64,000 nt of DNA from Sulfitobacter sp. S190 (GCF_025141935.1 NZ_CP081120.1:744001-808000), one strand, 5' to 3'. Counted from the first letter of the stretch, positions 46,592 to 56,123 are shown. Program-made: numbers and translations. The notes: generated by a model not told the origin, from the letters alone.

Positions 46592-48220
46592 CTAGAGCGT
46601 TTGGGCCAGTTTGCGCAGCTCGAACTTCTGGATCTTACCGGTGGAGGTTTTGGGCAGTTCCTGAAACACCACCCGTTTGGGGGCCTTGAACCCCGCAAGC
46701 GTTTCGCGGCTGAAGGCGATGAGCCCGGCTTCGTCCACCTCGGCGCCGGGTTTGAGTTCGACAAAGGCGCAGGGCACTTCGCCCCATTTTTCATCCGGTT
46801 TGGCAACGACGGCAGCCAGCAGCACGTCGTCATGCCCCATCAGCGTGCCTTCGACCTCGACCGACGAGATGTTTTCGCCGCCCGAGATGATGATGTCCTT
46901 GGCCCGGTCGGCAATTTGCATATAGCCGTCGCCGTGCTGCACCGCGATGTCGCCCGAGTGGAAATACCCGCCTTCGAAGGCCGCGTCGGTGGCCTGCGGG
47001 TTCTTGTAGTAGCCTTTCATCACCGCGTTGCCGCGGATCATGATTTCGCCCTGTGCCGCCCCGTCGCGCGGCACCTGCGCCATGGCATCGTCCATCACGG
47101 TGATATGTTCCATGATCGGCAGCGCCACGCCCTGCCGTGCCTTCAGCGCCGCCTTGGCCGCGGTATCGAGCGTGTCCCAGTCTTCGGCGCGCCAGATGCA
47201 TTCGGTGACGTGGCCGTAGGTTTCGGTCAGCCCGTAGACCTGCGTCACGTTGAAACCCAGCGCTTCGATCTTGGCCAGCGTGGCGGGGGCGGGAGGCGCG
47301 CCCGCGGTAAAGACCTCGACCGTATGGGGCAGCGCGCGCCGTTCGGCGTCGGGCGCGTTGACCAGCATGTTCAGCACGATCGGCGCGCCGCCGAAATGGG
47401 TCACTCCCTCGTCGGCGATGGCGTCAAAGATCGCCGCCGCCGTGATGTCGCGGCAGCACACCAGCGTGCCGCCGATCAGCGGCATCATCCACGTATGGTT
47501 CCAGCCGTTGCAGTGAAAAAGCGGCACGATCTGCATAAACACCGGATGCAGGACCATGCGCCATGAGATCACCGTGCCCATTGTCATCAGATAGGCGCCG
47601 CGGTGGTGGTAGACGACCCCCTTGGGCCGTCCGGTGGTGCCGGAGGTATAGTTGAGCGCGAGGCTTTCCCATTCGTCGTCGGGCATCAGCCAGTCAAAGG
47701 CCGGATCGCCCGTGGCGAGCGTATCCTCATAGGTTGGATGGCGCCCCGTGGCGGGGTAGCCCGCGGCGGCATCGGGGACCTCGATGATGTCGGGGCCGTC
47801 GCCGTCAAGCTTGTCCCGCGCCGCTTCGGCGAGGGGCAGGAACTGGGTGTCGCACAGCACCACTTTGGCGTCGCCGTGCGCGAAGATGTAGGCGACCGTG
47901 TCGGTATCGAGGCGGGTGTTGATCGTGTTGAGCACGGCCCCGCAGGCGGGCACGCCAAAGTGCGCTTCGGCCTGTGCGGGGGTGTTGGGCAGCAATGTCG
48001 CCACCACATCGCCGGGCGCCACGCCCCGCGCTGCCAGCGCAGAGGCGAGCCTGCTGCAGCGCGCGTAATACTGGGCGTAGGTCACGCGGTGGTCGCCGTA
48101 GATCACGGCCGTGCGGTCTGCAAAAACATCGGCCGCCCGCCGCAGGTGTGACAGTGGCGTCAGCGCCACGTGGTTGGCGGCGCGTTTGTCCAGCCCGGTT
48201 TCATCCTGCATCCAGCCCAT
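46592..48220 (-). CDS. AMP-binding acyl-CoA synthetase
   Basis: A 542-residue ligase activating a carboxylic acid to its CoA ester with ATP. Core motifs are NYTSGTTGRPKGVVYHHRG, YGLTETYGHVTE, FHSGDIAVQHGDGYMQIADRAKD and LPKTSTGKIQKFELR. The PLFHCNGWNHTW segment is typical of medium-chain, aromatic and methylmercaptopropionate ligases. Start 48220 is fixed by GGAGGAG six bases upstream. It probably feeds the beta-oxidation genes at 51-60 kb; exact acid unknown. Confidence 0.92.
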   Translation of the reverse strand: MGWMQDETGLDKRAANHVALTPLSHLRRAADVFADRTAVIYGDHRVTYAQYYARCSRLASALAARGVAPGDVVATLLPNTPAQAEAHFGVPACGAVLNTINTRLDTDTVAYIFAHGDAKVVLCDTQFLPLAEAARDKLDGDGPDIIEVPDAAAGYPATGRHPTYEDTLATGDPAFDWLMPDDEWESLALNYTSGTTGRPKGVVYHHRGAYLMTMGTVISWRMVLHPVFMQIVPLFHCNGWNHTWMMPLIGGTLVCCRDITAAAIFDAIADEGVTHFGGAPIVLNMLVNAPDAERRALPHTVEVFTAGAPPAPATLAKIEALGFNVTQVYGLTETYGHVTECIWRAEDWDTLDTAAKAALKARQGVALPIMEHITVMDDAMAQVPRDGAAQGEIMIRGNAVMKGYYKNPQATDAAFEGGYFHSGDIAVQHGDGYMQIADRAKDIIISGGENISSVEVEGTLMGHDDVLLAAVVAKPDEKWGEVPCAFVELKPGAEVDEAGLIAFSRETLAGFKAPKRVVFQELPKTSTGKIQKFELRKLAQTL

Positions 48221-48323
48221 GGCGATCTCCTCCGGTGGCGAAAGTGCGTTGCCCAAATCAGAATTCACGATAAGCAGGGCGCAAGGGATTGCAATTGCGA
48301 TTGTGCGGCGAAGGGTCGGGCGA

Positions 48324-49256
48324 ATGGAAATTCAGGGCAACAGGGCAGGTGCGGCGGCCGCTTCGGTGATCGCGGGCATGTTTGCGCTGGGCATCACCGA
48401 CAATTTCGTGCCGTTCATTTCGGAGACAGGATCGTTGTGGCAGTTCCACATGCTGCGCGGATGTCTGGCGGTGGCGTTGCTGGCGCTGCTTGCCGCGGCG
48501 GGGGTAGGGGTCATCCGCCCCAAGCGCTGGGCGGCGGTGCTGGGCCGGAGCCTGTTCCCGGCGGGCGCGATGCTGATCTATTTCGGGTGTTTGTCTGTAC
48601 TGCCCATCGGCGTGGTTGTGGCGGGGTTGTTCACAGCCCCCCTGTTCGTGCTGCTGATTTCGGTGGTGTTTCAGGGGCGCAGGCCGGGGCCGGTGCGCTG
48701 GGCGGCGGTGGTGATCGGGTTTGCGGGTGCCGTGCTGGTGATCCAGCCCGATCCGCGCGACCTTGATCCGGTGGCGTTTCTGCCGGTGGTGGCCGGGATG
48801 ATGTATGCGGTGGGTGCGGTTGTGACGCGCATCTGGTGCGAGGGCGAGGGGGCGGTGGCCCTGTCGGCGGGGTTCTTCGGTATGCTCGCGGTGTTCGGGG
48901 CAATCGGTGTGCTGGTCATGCCGGCGGGCGGACCCGAGGGATTTGCCGGTTTCGTATTGCGCGGATGGGTGCCATTGACCGGCGCGATGTGGTTCTGGAT
49001 CGCGGTGCAGGCGGTGGGGTCGATCATCGGCATCGGCCTGATTTTTCGCGGCTACCTGCTGGGCGAGGCGGGGCATGTTGCGGTGTTCGAATATGCGCTG
49101 CTGGTGTTTGCCAGCTTCTGGGCCTGGGTGTTCTGGGGCCAAGCGGTCGGGCCGCTTGCGCTGCTGGGCATGGCCCTGATCGCGGTGGCGGGAGCGGTGA
49201 TATCGCTGCGCTCGGAGGGGGGCGCGCCGGTGCGGGCCGTGCGCGCAGAGCCATGA
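48324..49256 (+). CDS. EamA/DMT family transporter
   Basis: A 310-residue inner-membrane protein with ten predicted helices in two EamA repeats (about residues 10-145 and 155-295). RGCLAVALLALLAAAGVG and FEYALLVFASFWAWVFWGQ are typical segments. DMT transporters export metabolites or amino acids. ATG 48324 is chosen by the start of homology; the upstream frame is non-coding. ATGA overlap with the sulfotransferase gene. Confidence 0.88.
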   Translation: MEIQGNRAGAAAASVIAGMFALGITDNFVPFISETGSLWQFHMLRGCLAVALLALLAAAGVGVIRPKRWAAVLGRSLFPAGAMLIYFGCLSVLPIGVVVAGLFTAPLFVLLISVVFQGRRPGPVRWAAVVIGFAGAVLVIQPDPRDLDPVAFLPVVAGMMYAVGAVVTRIWCEGEGAVALSAGFFGMLAVFGAIGVLVMPAGGPEGFAGFVLRGWVPLTGAMWFWIAVQAVGSIIGIGLIFRGYLLGEAGHVAVFEYALLVFASFWAWVFWGQAVGPLALLGMALIAVAGAVISLRSEGGAPVRAVRAEP

Positions 49257-49909
49257 TCCTGTCGCGCGGCCGCCGGTATCTGTTCATCCACATGCCCAAG
49301 ACGGGCGGCACGTCGATGGCGCTGGCGCTGGAGGCGCGGGCGATGAAGGATTGCATCATGCTGGGCGACACGCCCAAGGCCCGCAACCGCCGTCACAAGG
49401 TAAAGGATGTGCAGACCCGTGGCCGTCTGTGGAAGCACGCGACGCTGGCCGATCTGGACGGGCTGGTGCGCCCCGAGGAGCTGCCCGATCTGTTTGTGTT
49501 TACCATGGTGCGCAATCCGTGGGCGCGGATGTTGAGCTATTACCACTGGCTGCGCGGTCAGAGTTTCGCACATAACGCCGTGGGGTTGGCGCGGCGATTG
49601 ACCTTTGCGCAATTCGTGGACGCCGCGGAGATACGCCAGTCGTTCGCGGCATCACCCGCCCGCAGCTACGTCACCGATGCGCAGGGCCGCGAGCGGTGCG
49701 ATCTGTTCATCCGGCTGGAGCATTTCGCGCGCGATGTTGCCCCGCTCGAGGCGCATCTGGGGTTCGAGCTGGCGCTGCCGCAGAGCAACCGAAGCGGTGC
49801 GCCGCGCGACTACCGCGCCGCCTATGACCCGGTGACCCGCGAAACGGTGGCGCAGGTCTGCGCCGAGGACATCGCGCGGTTCGGCTACCGCTTTGATCAG
49901 GTCGATTGA
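49253..49909 (+). CDS. Sulfotransferase family protein
   Basis: A 218-residue PAPS-dependent sulfotransferase-like protein. The 5'-phosphosulfate-binding loop is FIHMPKTGGTSMALAL and the 3'-phosphate-binding segment FTMVRNPWARMLSYYHWLRG. It most resembles the carbohydrate-type family (sulfotransferase 2 class). The acceptor may be a cell-surface glycan. Translationally coupled to the EamA gene; PAPS supply would come from the Sat pathway at the left end. Confidence 0.88.
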   Translation: MILSRGRRYLFIHMPKTGGTSMALALEARAMKDCIMLGDTPKARNRRHKVKDVQTRGRLWKHATLADLDGLVRPEELPDLFVFTMVRNPWARMLSYYHWLRGQSFAHNAVGLARRLTFAQFVDAAEIRQSFAASPARSYVTDAQGRERCDLFIRLEHFARDVAPLEAHLGFELALPQSNRSGAPRDYRAAYDPVTRETVAQVCAEDIARFGYRFDQVD

Positions 49910-50025
49910 TCGCGAAACGGTCGTAATCCTGCGTTAACCCGCAATATTGTAAACCATTTCCATAACAATGCCCCAATTCTGCCCTGTTCCCGGCAATTCG
50001 CTGCCCAGAGAATCACGCCAATTGG

Positions 50026-50751
50026 ATGCAACGAACGATTGCAGCACTGCCACTGCTGCCCACCATGGGGATGGAAACGATGTTTGGATGGAAAACGAAG
50101 TCACAGCCGCAGACCCGCCGCACGGTCGAACTGACCGGAGCCTATGATGGCGGACTGGCGTCGCTGAGCCACGGGTTGATGGTCGGCACGCGGGTCGCGT
50201 CCAATCTGGGATGGCGGGCGATTGATGCGCTGGCCAAGGGCGACATGGTGCTGACCTTTGATCACGGCATGCAGGAAATCACCGAAATCCGCCGCGCCCA
50301 TGTCTGGCTCGATGCGCCGGACGTGGCAGAGCATCTGTGGCCCGTCGTGGTGCCGGTCGACGCGCTGGGCAATCGCGAAGAGCTGCATCTGCTGCCCGAT
50401 CAAGGCGTGATGATAGAGAGCGATCTGGCCGATGACGCATTCGGCGATCCGTTTGCGATCGTGCCTGCGCATAGCCTGTGCGGTCTGCGCGGCATCCGGC
50501 GCCGCCAGCCGATGCGTCGGGTGGAGCTGATTGCGGTCTATTTCGCCGCGGACGAGGTGATCTATGCCGAAGGTGGCGCATTGATCCACTGCCCGCGGGA
50601 TTTGTCGACACTGGACAAGTTTCTGGATCAGGCGCCCACGACCTATTCCGTGCTGGATGCCGATGCATCCGATGCGATTGCGCTGGACCTGATGCAGATG
50701 GAGGCGGTGATGGCGGCTGAGGCCCCTGCGCCGCGCCCGCGCCCGTGCTGA
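50026..50751 (+). CDS. Hint domain-containing protein, second copy type
   Basis: A 241-residue protein with a Hint fold at about residues 50-205: LMVGTRVASNLGWRAIDALAKGD, then MVLTFDHGMQEITEIRR, and LHLLPDQGVMIESD and VYFAADEVIYAEG-GALIHCP later. As in the protein encoded at 2479, the opening catalytic Cys is missing. No signal peptide. The start is uncertain: ATG 50026 is used, but 50065, 50071 and 50080 are in-frame. Monocistronic with a strong terminator. Function unknown. Confidence 0.78.
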   Translation: MQRTIAALPLLPTMGMETMFGWKTKSQPQTRRTVELTGAYDGGLASLSHGLMVGTRVASNLGWRAIDALAKGDMVLTFDHGMQEITEIRRAHVWLDAPDVAEHLWPVVVPVDALGNREELHLLPDQGVMIESDLADDAFGDPFAIVPAHSLCGLRGIRRRQPMRRVELIAVYFAADEVIYAEGGALIHCPRDLSTLDKFLDQAPTTYSVLDADASDAIALDLMQMEAVMAAEAPAPRPRPC

Positions 50752-50793
50752 TCGCGTGACTTTGATCCTATAACCCTGTCCCCCACAGGTACG

Positions 50794-50823
50794 AAAAAGG
50801 GGCCGCTGCGGTGGCCCCTTTTT
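50794..50823. terminator. Bidirectional terminator after the Hint gene
   Basis: AAAAAGGGGCC (50794-50804) pairs with GGCCCCTTTTT (50813-50823) around an eight-base loop, between two convergent genes. Confidence 0.93.
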
Positions 50824-50833
50824 TGCGTGCGCC

Positions 50834-51331
50834 TCAGCTGTAGGCGCCGGAAGAATAGGTCAGTTCGTAGCTGTGGCTATAGAGTTCGAAAACGATGCCG
50901 AAGGGGTCTTCGACATAGACCATGCGGTAGGGTTTTTCGCCCGGGAAATATTCGCGCACCGGCATCCGCTGTTTGCCGCCCGCGGCGACGATTTTTTCCA
51001 GCAGACCTTCGAGATCGGGATCCTGGATGCAGAAGTGGAAGGTGCCGTGGCGGCGGAAATCCATGTTGTCCTGCGGTGCCGCGTTGCCGTCGAATTCGAA
51101 TAATTCGATCCCGATGCGATCGGCGGTGGCCATATGCGCGATGCGCAGCTTGCCCCAGCCGGGACCAAAGACATCCGTGCACATGCGCCCGATGTCGCTG
51201 TCGTCCTCGAACACATCGGTGGGCTGCATGATGGTGTAGAAGCCCAGAACGTCGGCGTAGAATTTGGCGGCGGCGTCGACGTCGGGAACGGACAGGCCGA
51301 TGTGGCTGAAGCTGCGCGGGGCGGGGGGCAT
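50834..51331 (-). CDS. VOC family protein (glyoxalase/extradiol dioxygenase fold)
   Basis: A 165-residue metalloenzyme-fold protein. It opens SFSHIGLSVPDVDAAAKFYADVLGF (His as a first metal ligand), has GTFHFCIQDPDLEGLLEKI (His) and closes YVEDPFGIVFELYSHSYE (Glu). The layout fits lactoylglutathione lyase-type or other VOC enzymes; the substrate cannot be named. CAGGAGA lies seven bases before the ATG, so start 51331 is secure. Confidence 0.88.
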   Translation of the reverse strand: MPPAPRSFSHIGLSVPDVDAAAKFYADVLGFYTIMQPTDVFEDDSDIGRMCTDVFGPGWGKLRIAHMATADRIGIELFEFDGNAAPQDNMDFRRHGTFHFCIQDPDLEGLLEKIVAAGGKQRMPVREYFPGEKPYRMVYVEDPFGIVFELYSHSYELTYSSGAYS

Positions 51332-51411
51332 TGGGTTTCTCCTGCTTTGGGATATGGCTGATCCAAAGCTAGGGCACGCGGCGTGTCTTTCGATCATTTG
51401 CCGGTGACACG

Positions 51412-51438
51412 AAAAAGGGGCGCATGACGCGCCCCTTT
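51412..51438 (-). terminator. Terminator of the fadJ operon
   Basis: AAAGGGGCGC (51414-51423) pairs with GCGCCCCTTT (51429-51438); on the minus strand TTTTT follows. It lies 26 bases past the fadJ stop. Confidence 0.88.
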
Positions 51439-51463
51439 GAAAGGTTGTGGTTGGGCGGAGGCC

Positions 51464-53668
51464 TCAGGCGGCTTTTTGCGCCTCGGGGCCGAAGCGGCCA
51501 TAGAACGTCTGGTTCTTTTCGGCCATTTCACGCAGCAGGTCGGGGCATTTGAACCGCGCGCCGAATTGCGCTTCCAGCTCGTCACAGCGTTCGGCCGCGT
51601 AGGGCGTGCCGATCATGTCGAGCCAGCTGAGCGGGCCACCGGACCAAGGCGCAAAGCCCCAGCCGAGGATCGCGCCCACGTCACCTTCGCGGATGTCCAT
51701 CAGCACGCCTTCTTCGAGGGCACGCACCGCTTCGAGCACCTGCACGAACATCAGACGGTCCTGCACGTCTTGCAGGTCGGGCTGCGTTTCGGCGGCGGGG
51801 TATTTTTCACCCAGACCTTTCCAGTAGCCCTGACGCTTGCCTTTTTCGTCGTAGTCGAAGAAGCCCGCTTTGGTCTTGCGGCCCAGCCGGCCTTCTTCTT
51901 CCATCCAGAAGATCAGGTCATCGGCGCCCGATTTGGGATAGTCGTCGCCCATCGCCGCCATCGTCGCGCGGGCGATTTTCGCGCCCAGATCGATGGAGGT
52001 TTCATCGGTCAGCTGCACCGGCCCCACGGGGAAACCAAGCAATTCGGCGGCGTTGTCCACCAGTTGCGGCACGACACCTTCGGTGATCATGCGCGCGCCT
52101 TCGTTGATGTAGGGGATGATGCAGCGGTTGGCGTAGAAGAACCGCGCGTCGTTGACCACGATCGGTGTCTTACGGATCTGGCGCACGTAGTCGAGCGCCT
52201 TGGCCACGGCCCGGTCCCCGGTGTTTGCGCCCTTGATGATCTCCACCAGCAGCATCTTTTCGACGGGCGAGAAGAAGTGGATGCCGATGAACTGGTCCTG
52301 ACGCGAGGAGGCCTTGGCCAATTCGGTGATCGGCAGGGTCGAGGTGTTGGAGGCAAAGATGCAATCCTCGGGGATCACCGCCTCGACCTTCTTGGTCATC
52401 TCGGCCTTGACGGCCGTGTCTTCGAACACCGCTTCGATGATCAGATCGCAGCCCTTGAGCGCATCGAGATCGGGGGTCGCGGTGATGAGGTTGAGCAGGG
52501 CCTCTTTCTTCTCGGGAGTGGCCTTTTTGCGCGCGATGCCCTTGTCCATGAAGGATTCCGAGTAGGCTTTGCCGCGGTCGGCCGCTTCCTGATCGCGGTC
52601 GACAAGCACCACTTCGATGCCCGCCTGTGCCGACACCAGCGCGATGCCCGCGCCCATCATGCCCGCGCCCAGCACGCCGAGTTTCTTGACGCGCTGATCG
52701 GGCACGCCTTCGGGGCGCACGGCGCCTTTTTCGAGCGCTTCCTTGTTGAGGAACAGCGACCGGATCATTGCCGAGGAGGAGGGGTTCATCAGGACGGACG
52801 TGAACCAGCGGGCCTCGATCTTCAGCGCGGTGTCGAAGGGAACGAGCGCGCCTTCATAGACGGCAGACAGCAGCGCCTTGGCCGCCGGGTAGACGCCTTT
52901 GGTCTTGCCGTTCACCATCGCGGAGGCCCCCACGAAGGTCATGAAGCCGGCAGGGTGGTAGGGGGCGCCGCCGGGCATCTTGTAGCCCTTTGCGTCCCAC
53001 GGCTTGAGGATATCGGCGTCTTTGGCGTTGAGCACCCAGTCGCGCGCGGCGGCCATCGGATCATCGCTGACCTCGTCAATGACGCCTGCCTTCTTGGCGG
53101 CCTCGGGGGCCATCATCTTGCCCTCCAGCAGCAGCGGCGATGCGGCCATCGCGCCCAGTTTGCGCGCGATCCGTGTGGTACCGCCCGCGCCGGGGAAGAT
53201 GCCGACGAGGATTTCGGGCAGGCCAATGCGGGCCTTGGGGTTGTTGGCGGCAAAGATGCGGTGCGTGGCCAGCGGCAGTTCCAGACCGATGCCCGCGGCG
53301 GTGCCGGGCAGAACGGCGGCGACGGGTTTGCCGCCCTTGTTGGTCTTGGGGTCCATCCCGGCGCGTTCGATCTTGCGCAGCAGGGCGTGCATTTTCATCG
53401 TGCCCTCGAACAGGCCCTTGGCCGGATCGTCGCCCGCGTCGGCCTTCATCTTGGCCAGCAGGTTGAGATCCATGCCGCCGGCAAAGGAGCCTTCCTTGCC
53501 GGAGGTGATGATGATGCCTTTGACGGCGTCGTCGGCCAGCGCTTCATCGACGGCTGCTTCCAGTTCGGTCAGCCCTTCGAAGGACATCACGTTCATGGAT
53601 TTGCCTTCGACATCCCAGGTGATGGTTGCGATGCCGTCGGCATCGGTGGTCATTGTGAAATCGGTCAT
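51464..53668 (-). CDS. fadJ: Fatty acid oxidation complex alpha subunit (enoyl-CoA hydratase/3-hydroxyacyl-CoA dehydrogenase)
   Basis: A 734-residue bifunctional beta-oxidation enzyme. The N-terminal crotonase domain (residues 1 to about 290) has IIITSGKEGSFAGGMDLNLL. The NAD-binding dehydrogenase domain starts KKLGVLGAGMMGAGIALVSA and includes IFASNTSTLPIT and FIGIHFFSPVEKM. The C-terminal domain closes the fold. It is encoded downstream of SnoaL-like and thiolase (fadA) genes on the same strand, forming the hydratase-dehydrogenase-thiolase set. Confidence 0.95.
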   Translation of the reverse strand: MTDFTMTTDADGIATITWDVEGKSMNVMSFEGLTELEAAVDEALADDAVKGIIITSGKEGSFAGGMDLNLLAKMKADAGDDPAKGLFEGTMKMHALLRKIERAGMDPKTNKGGKPVAAVLPGTAAGIGLELPLATHRIFAANNPKARIGLPEILVGIFPGAGGTTRIARKLGAMAASPLLLEGKMMAPEAAKKAGVIDEVSDDPMAAARDWVLNAKDADILKPWDAKGYKMPGGAPYHPAGFMTFVGASAMVNGKTKGVYPAAKALLSAVYEGALVPFDTALKIEARWFTSVLMNPSSSAMIRSLFLNKEALEKGAVRPEGVPDQRVKKLGVLGAGMMGAGIALVSAQAGIEVVLVDRDQEAADRGKAYSESFMDKGIARKKATPEKKEALLNLITATPDLDALKGCDLIIEAVFEDTAVKAEMTKKVEAVIPEDCIFASNTSTLPITELAKASSRQDQFIGIHFFSPVEKMLLVEIIKGANTGDRAVAKALDYVRQIRKTPIVVNDARFFYANRCIIPYINEGARMITEGVVPQLVDNAAELLGFPVGPVQLTDETSIDLGAKIARATMAAMGDDYPKSGADDLIFWMEEEGRLGRKTKAGFFDYDEKGKRQGYWKGLGEKYPAAETQPDLQDVQDRLMFVQVLEAVRALEEGVLMDIREGDVGAILGWGFAPWSGGPLSWLDMIGTPYAAERCDELEAQFGARFKCPDLLREMAEKNQTFYGRFGPEAQKAA

Positions 53669-53733
53669 TTGGGGTCTCTCCCGTCATTCATGTGTTCGGT
53701 TGCGGGGCGCGGTGGACGCCCCGGCGGTGTTAT

Positions 53734-54204
53734 TCAGGGGGCAGGCACGTCGGAGGCCTGCGCGTTGCGGGCCAGGATGCGGCCAAGGCCCACATCCGGT
53801 TCCAGCGCATTGTCCGAACTGCACACCATCCAGTTGCCGTCGATCAGACGCAGGATCGACCGCACCGGGTAGGGTTGTTCGATCACCTGCGTGCCGCTCA
53901 GCAGTCGCGTCTCGTGCACCCCCTCGATCCGGTCGTCCGCGACAAAGCGGGCGGCAAGGCAGGTGCGGATGTAGTCCGTGACCGCCTTGGTGTTCTGGAA
54001 GGTGACGATGTCGTCAAAAAGCCTGCGCAGATCCGCCCGCGTCTCGATCCGGGCGATGGGCCCGAAGCTCGACACTTCGTGCGGGACGGCGATCATCCGG
54101 GCGTAGGCGTCAAAGTCGCCCGCGCTGTAGGACGTGGCGATCCGGTCCAGAAGATCCTGGTAGATCGCCACTGCCGCCGCGTTGGTCTGCGCAGCCTCTG
54201 ACAC
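53734..54204 (-). CDS. SnoaL-like (NTF2-fold) protein between fadA and fadJ
   Basis: A 156-residue protein with a cone-shaped NTF2-like fold pattern: AIYQDLLDRIATSYSAGDFDAYARMIA, FDDIVTFQNTKAVTDYIRTC and LRLIDGNWMVCSSDN. The GTG start at 54204 lies one base after the fadA stop, suggesting translational coupling. SnoaL-like proteins are small isomerase/hydrolase or binding modules; a link to acyl-CoA oxidation is implied only by position. Longer upstream starts run inside fadA. Confidence 0.8.
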   Translation of the reverse strand: MSEAAQTNAAAVAIYQDLLDRIATSYSAGDFDAYARMIAVPHEVSSFGPIARIETRADLRRLFDDIVTFQNTKAVTDYIRTCLAARFVADDRIEGVHETRLLSGTQVIEQPYPVRSILRLIDGNWMVCSSDNALEPDVGLGRILARNAQASDVPAP

Positions 54205-54205
54205 G

Positions 54206-55417
54206 TCAGACGCGCTCGATGATGGTGGCCGCGCCCATGCCGGAGGCGATGCACAGGGTGGCAAGGCCCACTTCCTTGTCGGCGCGCTCAAGCTCGTCCA
54301 GCAGCGTGCCGATGATCATGGCACCGGTGGCTCCCAGCGGGTGGCCCATCGCAATGGAGCCGCCGTTCGGGTTGACCTTCTCGTGGTCTACATCAAACGC
54401 CTGCATGAAGCGCATGACGACCGAGGCAAAGGCCTCGTTGACTTCGAAAAGGTCGATGTCCTTGATGTCCATCCCGTTGTCGGCGAGGATTTTTTCGGTC
54501 ACCGGTACGGGGCCTGTCAGCATGATGGTGGGATCGGTCCCGATCTTGGCCGTAGCCCGGATGCGCGCGCGAGGCTTGAGGCCATATTTTTCGCCAAATT
54601 CCTTGTTGCCGATCAGCACAGCCGCGGCCCCGTCCACGATGCCCGACGAGTTGCCGGCGTGGTGAATGTGGTTGATCCGCTCGAGGTGTGGGTATTTCAT
54701 CAGCGCGACCTTGTCGAAGCCCGGCATCACTTCGCCCATCTGCTGGAACGCGGGGTTCAGGCTGCCGAGGCTTTGCATGTCGGTCTGCGGGCGCATGTAT
54801 TCGTCGTGGTCCAGAATGGCGAGCCCGTTCTGGTCGCGGATGGTGATGACCGATTTGTCAAAGCGGCCTTCGTCCCAGGCTTTTTTCGCGCGCTGCTGGC
54901 TGGCGACCGCCAGTTGGTCGGCGTCGTCGCGGGTAAAGCCGTATTCGGTCGCGATGATGTCGGCAGAGATGCCCTGCGGGACGAAATACTGCTCCATCGC
55001 GATCGAGGGATCGACGGCAATCGCGGCGCCATCGCTGCCCATGGCAACGCGGCCCATCATTTCGACGCCACCGGCGATATAGGCCATTCCGGCCCCGCCG
55101 CGCACCTGGTTGGCCGCGAGGTTCACCGCTTCCATGCCCGAGGCGCAGAACCGGTTGATGGCGAGGCCGGGAATACGCTCATCCAGATCGGACGCCAGCA
55201 CGGCCGTCCGGGCAAGGCATCCGCCTTGCTCCATCACCTGGGTGACGTTGCCCCAGATGACGTCCTCGACGGCGTGGCCTTCGAGATTGTTGCGTTCCTT
55301 GACGGCATTGAGCGTCTGCGCGCTCAACCGCAGGGCAGTCACTTCGTGCAGGCTGCCGTCTTTGCGACCCTTGCCGCGCGGCGTGCGCAGGGCGTCATAG
55401 ATATAGGCTTCGGTCAT
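54206..55417 (-). CDS. fadA: Acetyl-CoA C-acyltransferase (3-ketoacyl-CoA thiolase)
   Basis: A 403-residue thiolase, last step of beta-oxidation. The acyl-accepting Cys is in INRFCASGMEAVNLA, the catalytic His in NPNGGSIAMGHPLGATGA and the second Cys in TLCIASGMGA. VNEAFASVVMRFM is typical of degradative thiolases. It lies 35 bases after the GST gene region boundary (next gene upstream on this strand) and is coupled to the SnoaL-like gene. Confidence 0.96.
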   Translation of the reverse strand: MTEAYIYDALRTPRGKGRKDGSLHEVTALRLSAQTLNAVKERNNLEGHAVEDVIWGNVTQVMEQGGCLARTAVLASDLDERIPGLAINRFCASGMEAVNLAANQVRGGAGMAYIAGGVEMMGRVAMGSDGAAIAVDPSIAMEQYFVPQGISADIIATEYGFTRDDADQLAVASQQRAKKAWDEGRFDKSVITIRDQNGLAILDHDEYMRPQTDMQSLGSLNPAFQQMGEVMPGFDKVALMKYPHLERINHIHHAGNSSGIVDGAAAVLIGNKEFGEKYGLKPRARIRATAKIGTDPTIMLTGPVPVTEKILADNGMDIKDIDLFEVNEAFASVVMRFMQAFDVDHEKVNPNGGSIAMGHPLGATGAMIIGTLLDELERADKEVGLATLCIASGMGAATIIERV

Positions 55418-55452
55418 GGTGGGTCTCCTTATGTGCCCGCAACGGGCTGTAG

Positions 55453-56097
55453 TTATGCTTGGGCGCGGTCAGCGGGGCTGCCGGGCATGAGATCGTAGGG
55501 GGCTTTCCAGCCCTCCTGTTGCGACAAACGGCTAAGCCAGGCGTCGATGTTGGGATAGTCGGTGCGCTCGAACCCGAAGGGTTCGGGATAATAAAGATAG
55601 CCGCAGCAGGTCAGATCGGCATTTGTAAGCCCATCGCCGACGATCCAGTCACGGCCCTCCAGATGCGTATCGAGCACCTTGTACGCGCCGGCCAGACGGG
55701 ATTGGTTGAAGGCGATCACCTCTTTGGGCTGCTTGTCTTCGGGCAGGAAATTCATCAGGAAACGGGTGACGCCGGCCATCGAGCTGAGCTTGTGGTTGTC
55801 CCACAGGATCCAGCGCAGGATCTCGCGCCTCTCGTCTGCATCGCGACCCCCGAATTTGCCGGATTTTTCGGCGACATAATCCTGGATCACGCCCGATTGG
55901 GTGAGACGCACATCGCCATCTATCATCACGGGCGCTTCGCCCATGACGTTCATGTTCCCGCGGAATTCGGGCGTGCGGCCTTCGCCGCCGAAGAAGTCGA
56001 TCTTAACGGGTTCCCATGCAAGTCCCGACAATTCCAACGCCAGCGCCGCTTTGTAGGAATGGCCACTTTCGCCGAAGCAGTGCAGTTTAATCGTCAT
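55453..56097 (-). CDS. Glutathione S-transferase family protein
   Basis: A 214-residue protein with an N-terminal thioredoxin-like domain (KLHCFGESGHSYKAALALELSG, then GEAPVMIDGDVRLTQSGVIQDYVAE with the glutathione-binding QSG) and an alpha-helical C-terminal domain. ESGHSYKA places Ser or Cys-like chemistry near residue 10. It precedes fadA by 35 bases and may be co-transcribed. Role could be detoxification or a maleylpyruvate-type isomerisation. Confidence 0.88.
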   Translation of the reverse strand: MTIKLHCFGESGHSYKAALALELSGLAWEPVKIDFFGGEGRTPEFRGNMNVMGEAPVMIDGDVRLTQSGVIQDYVAEKSGKFGGRDADERREILRWILWDNHKLSSMAGVTRFLMNFLPEDKQPKEVIAFNQSRLAGAYKVLDTHLEGRDWIVGDGLTNADLTCCGYLYYPEPFGFERTDYPNIDAWLSRLSQQEGWKAPYDLMPGSPADRAQA

Positions 56098-56123
56098 CGG
56101 TATCTCCCGTTATTGATGTCGGA

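Noticed and set aside
46592..48220. Calling the acyl-CoA synthetase DmdB (DMSP pathway)
   Set aside because: Its N-terminal sequence differs from what I remember of DmdB, and no other DMSP gene is adjacent; a general name is safer.
51437..53872. Long plus-strand open frame opposite fadJ
   Set aside because: Shadow frame of a certain beta-oxidation gene.
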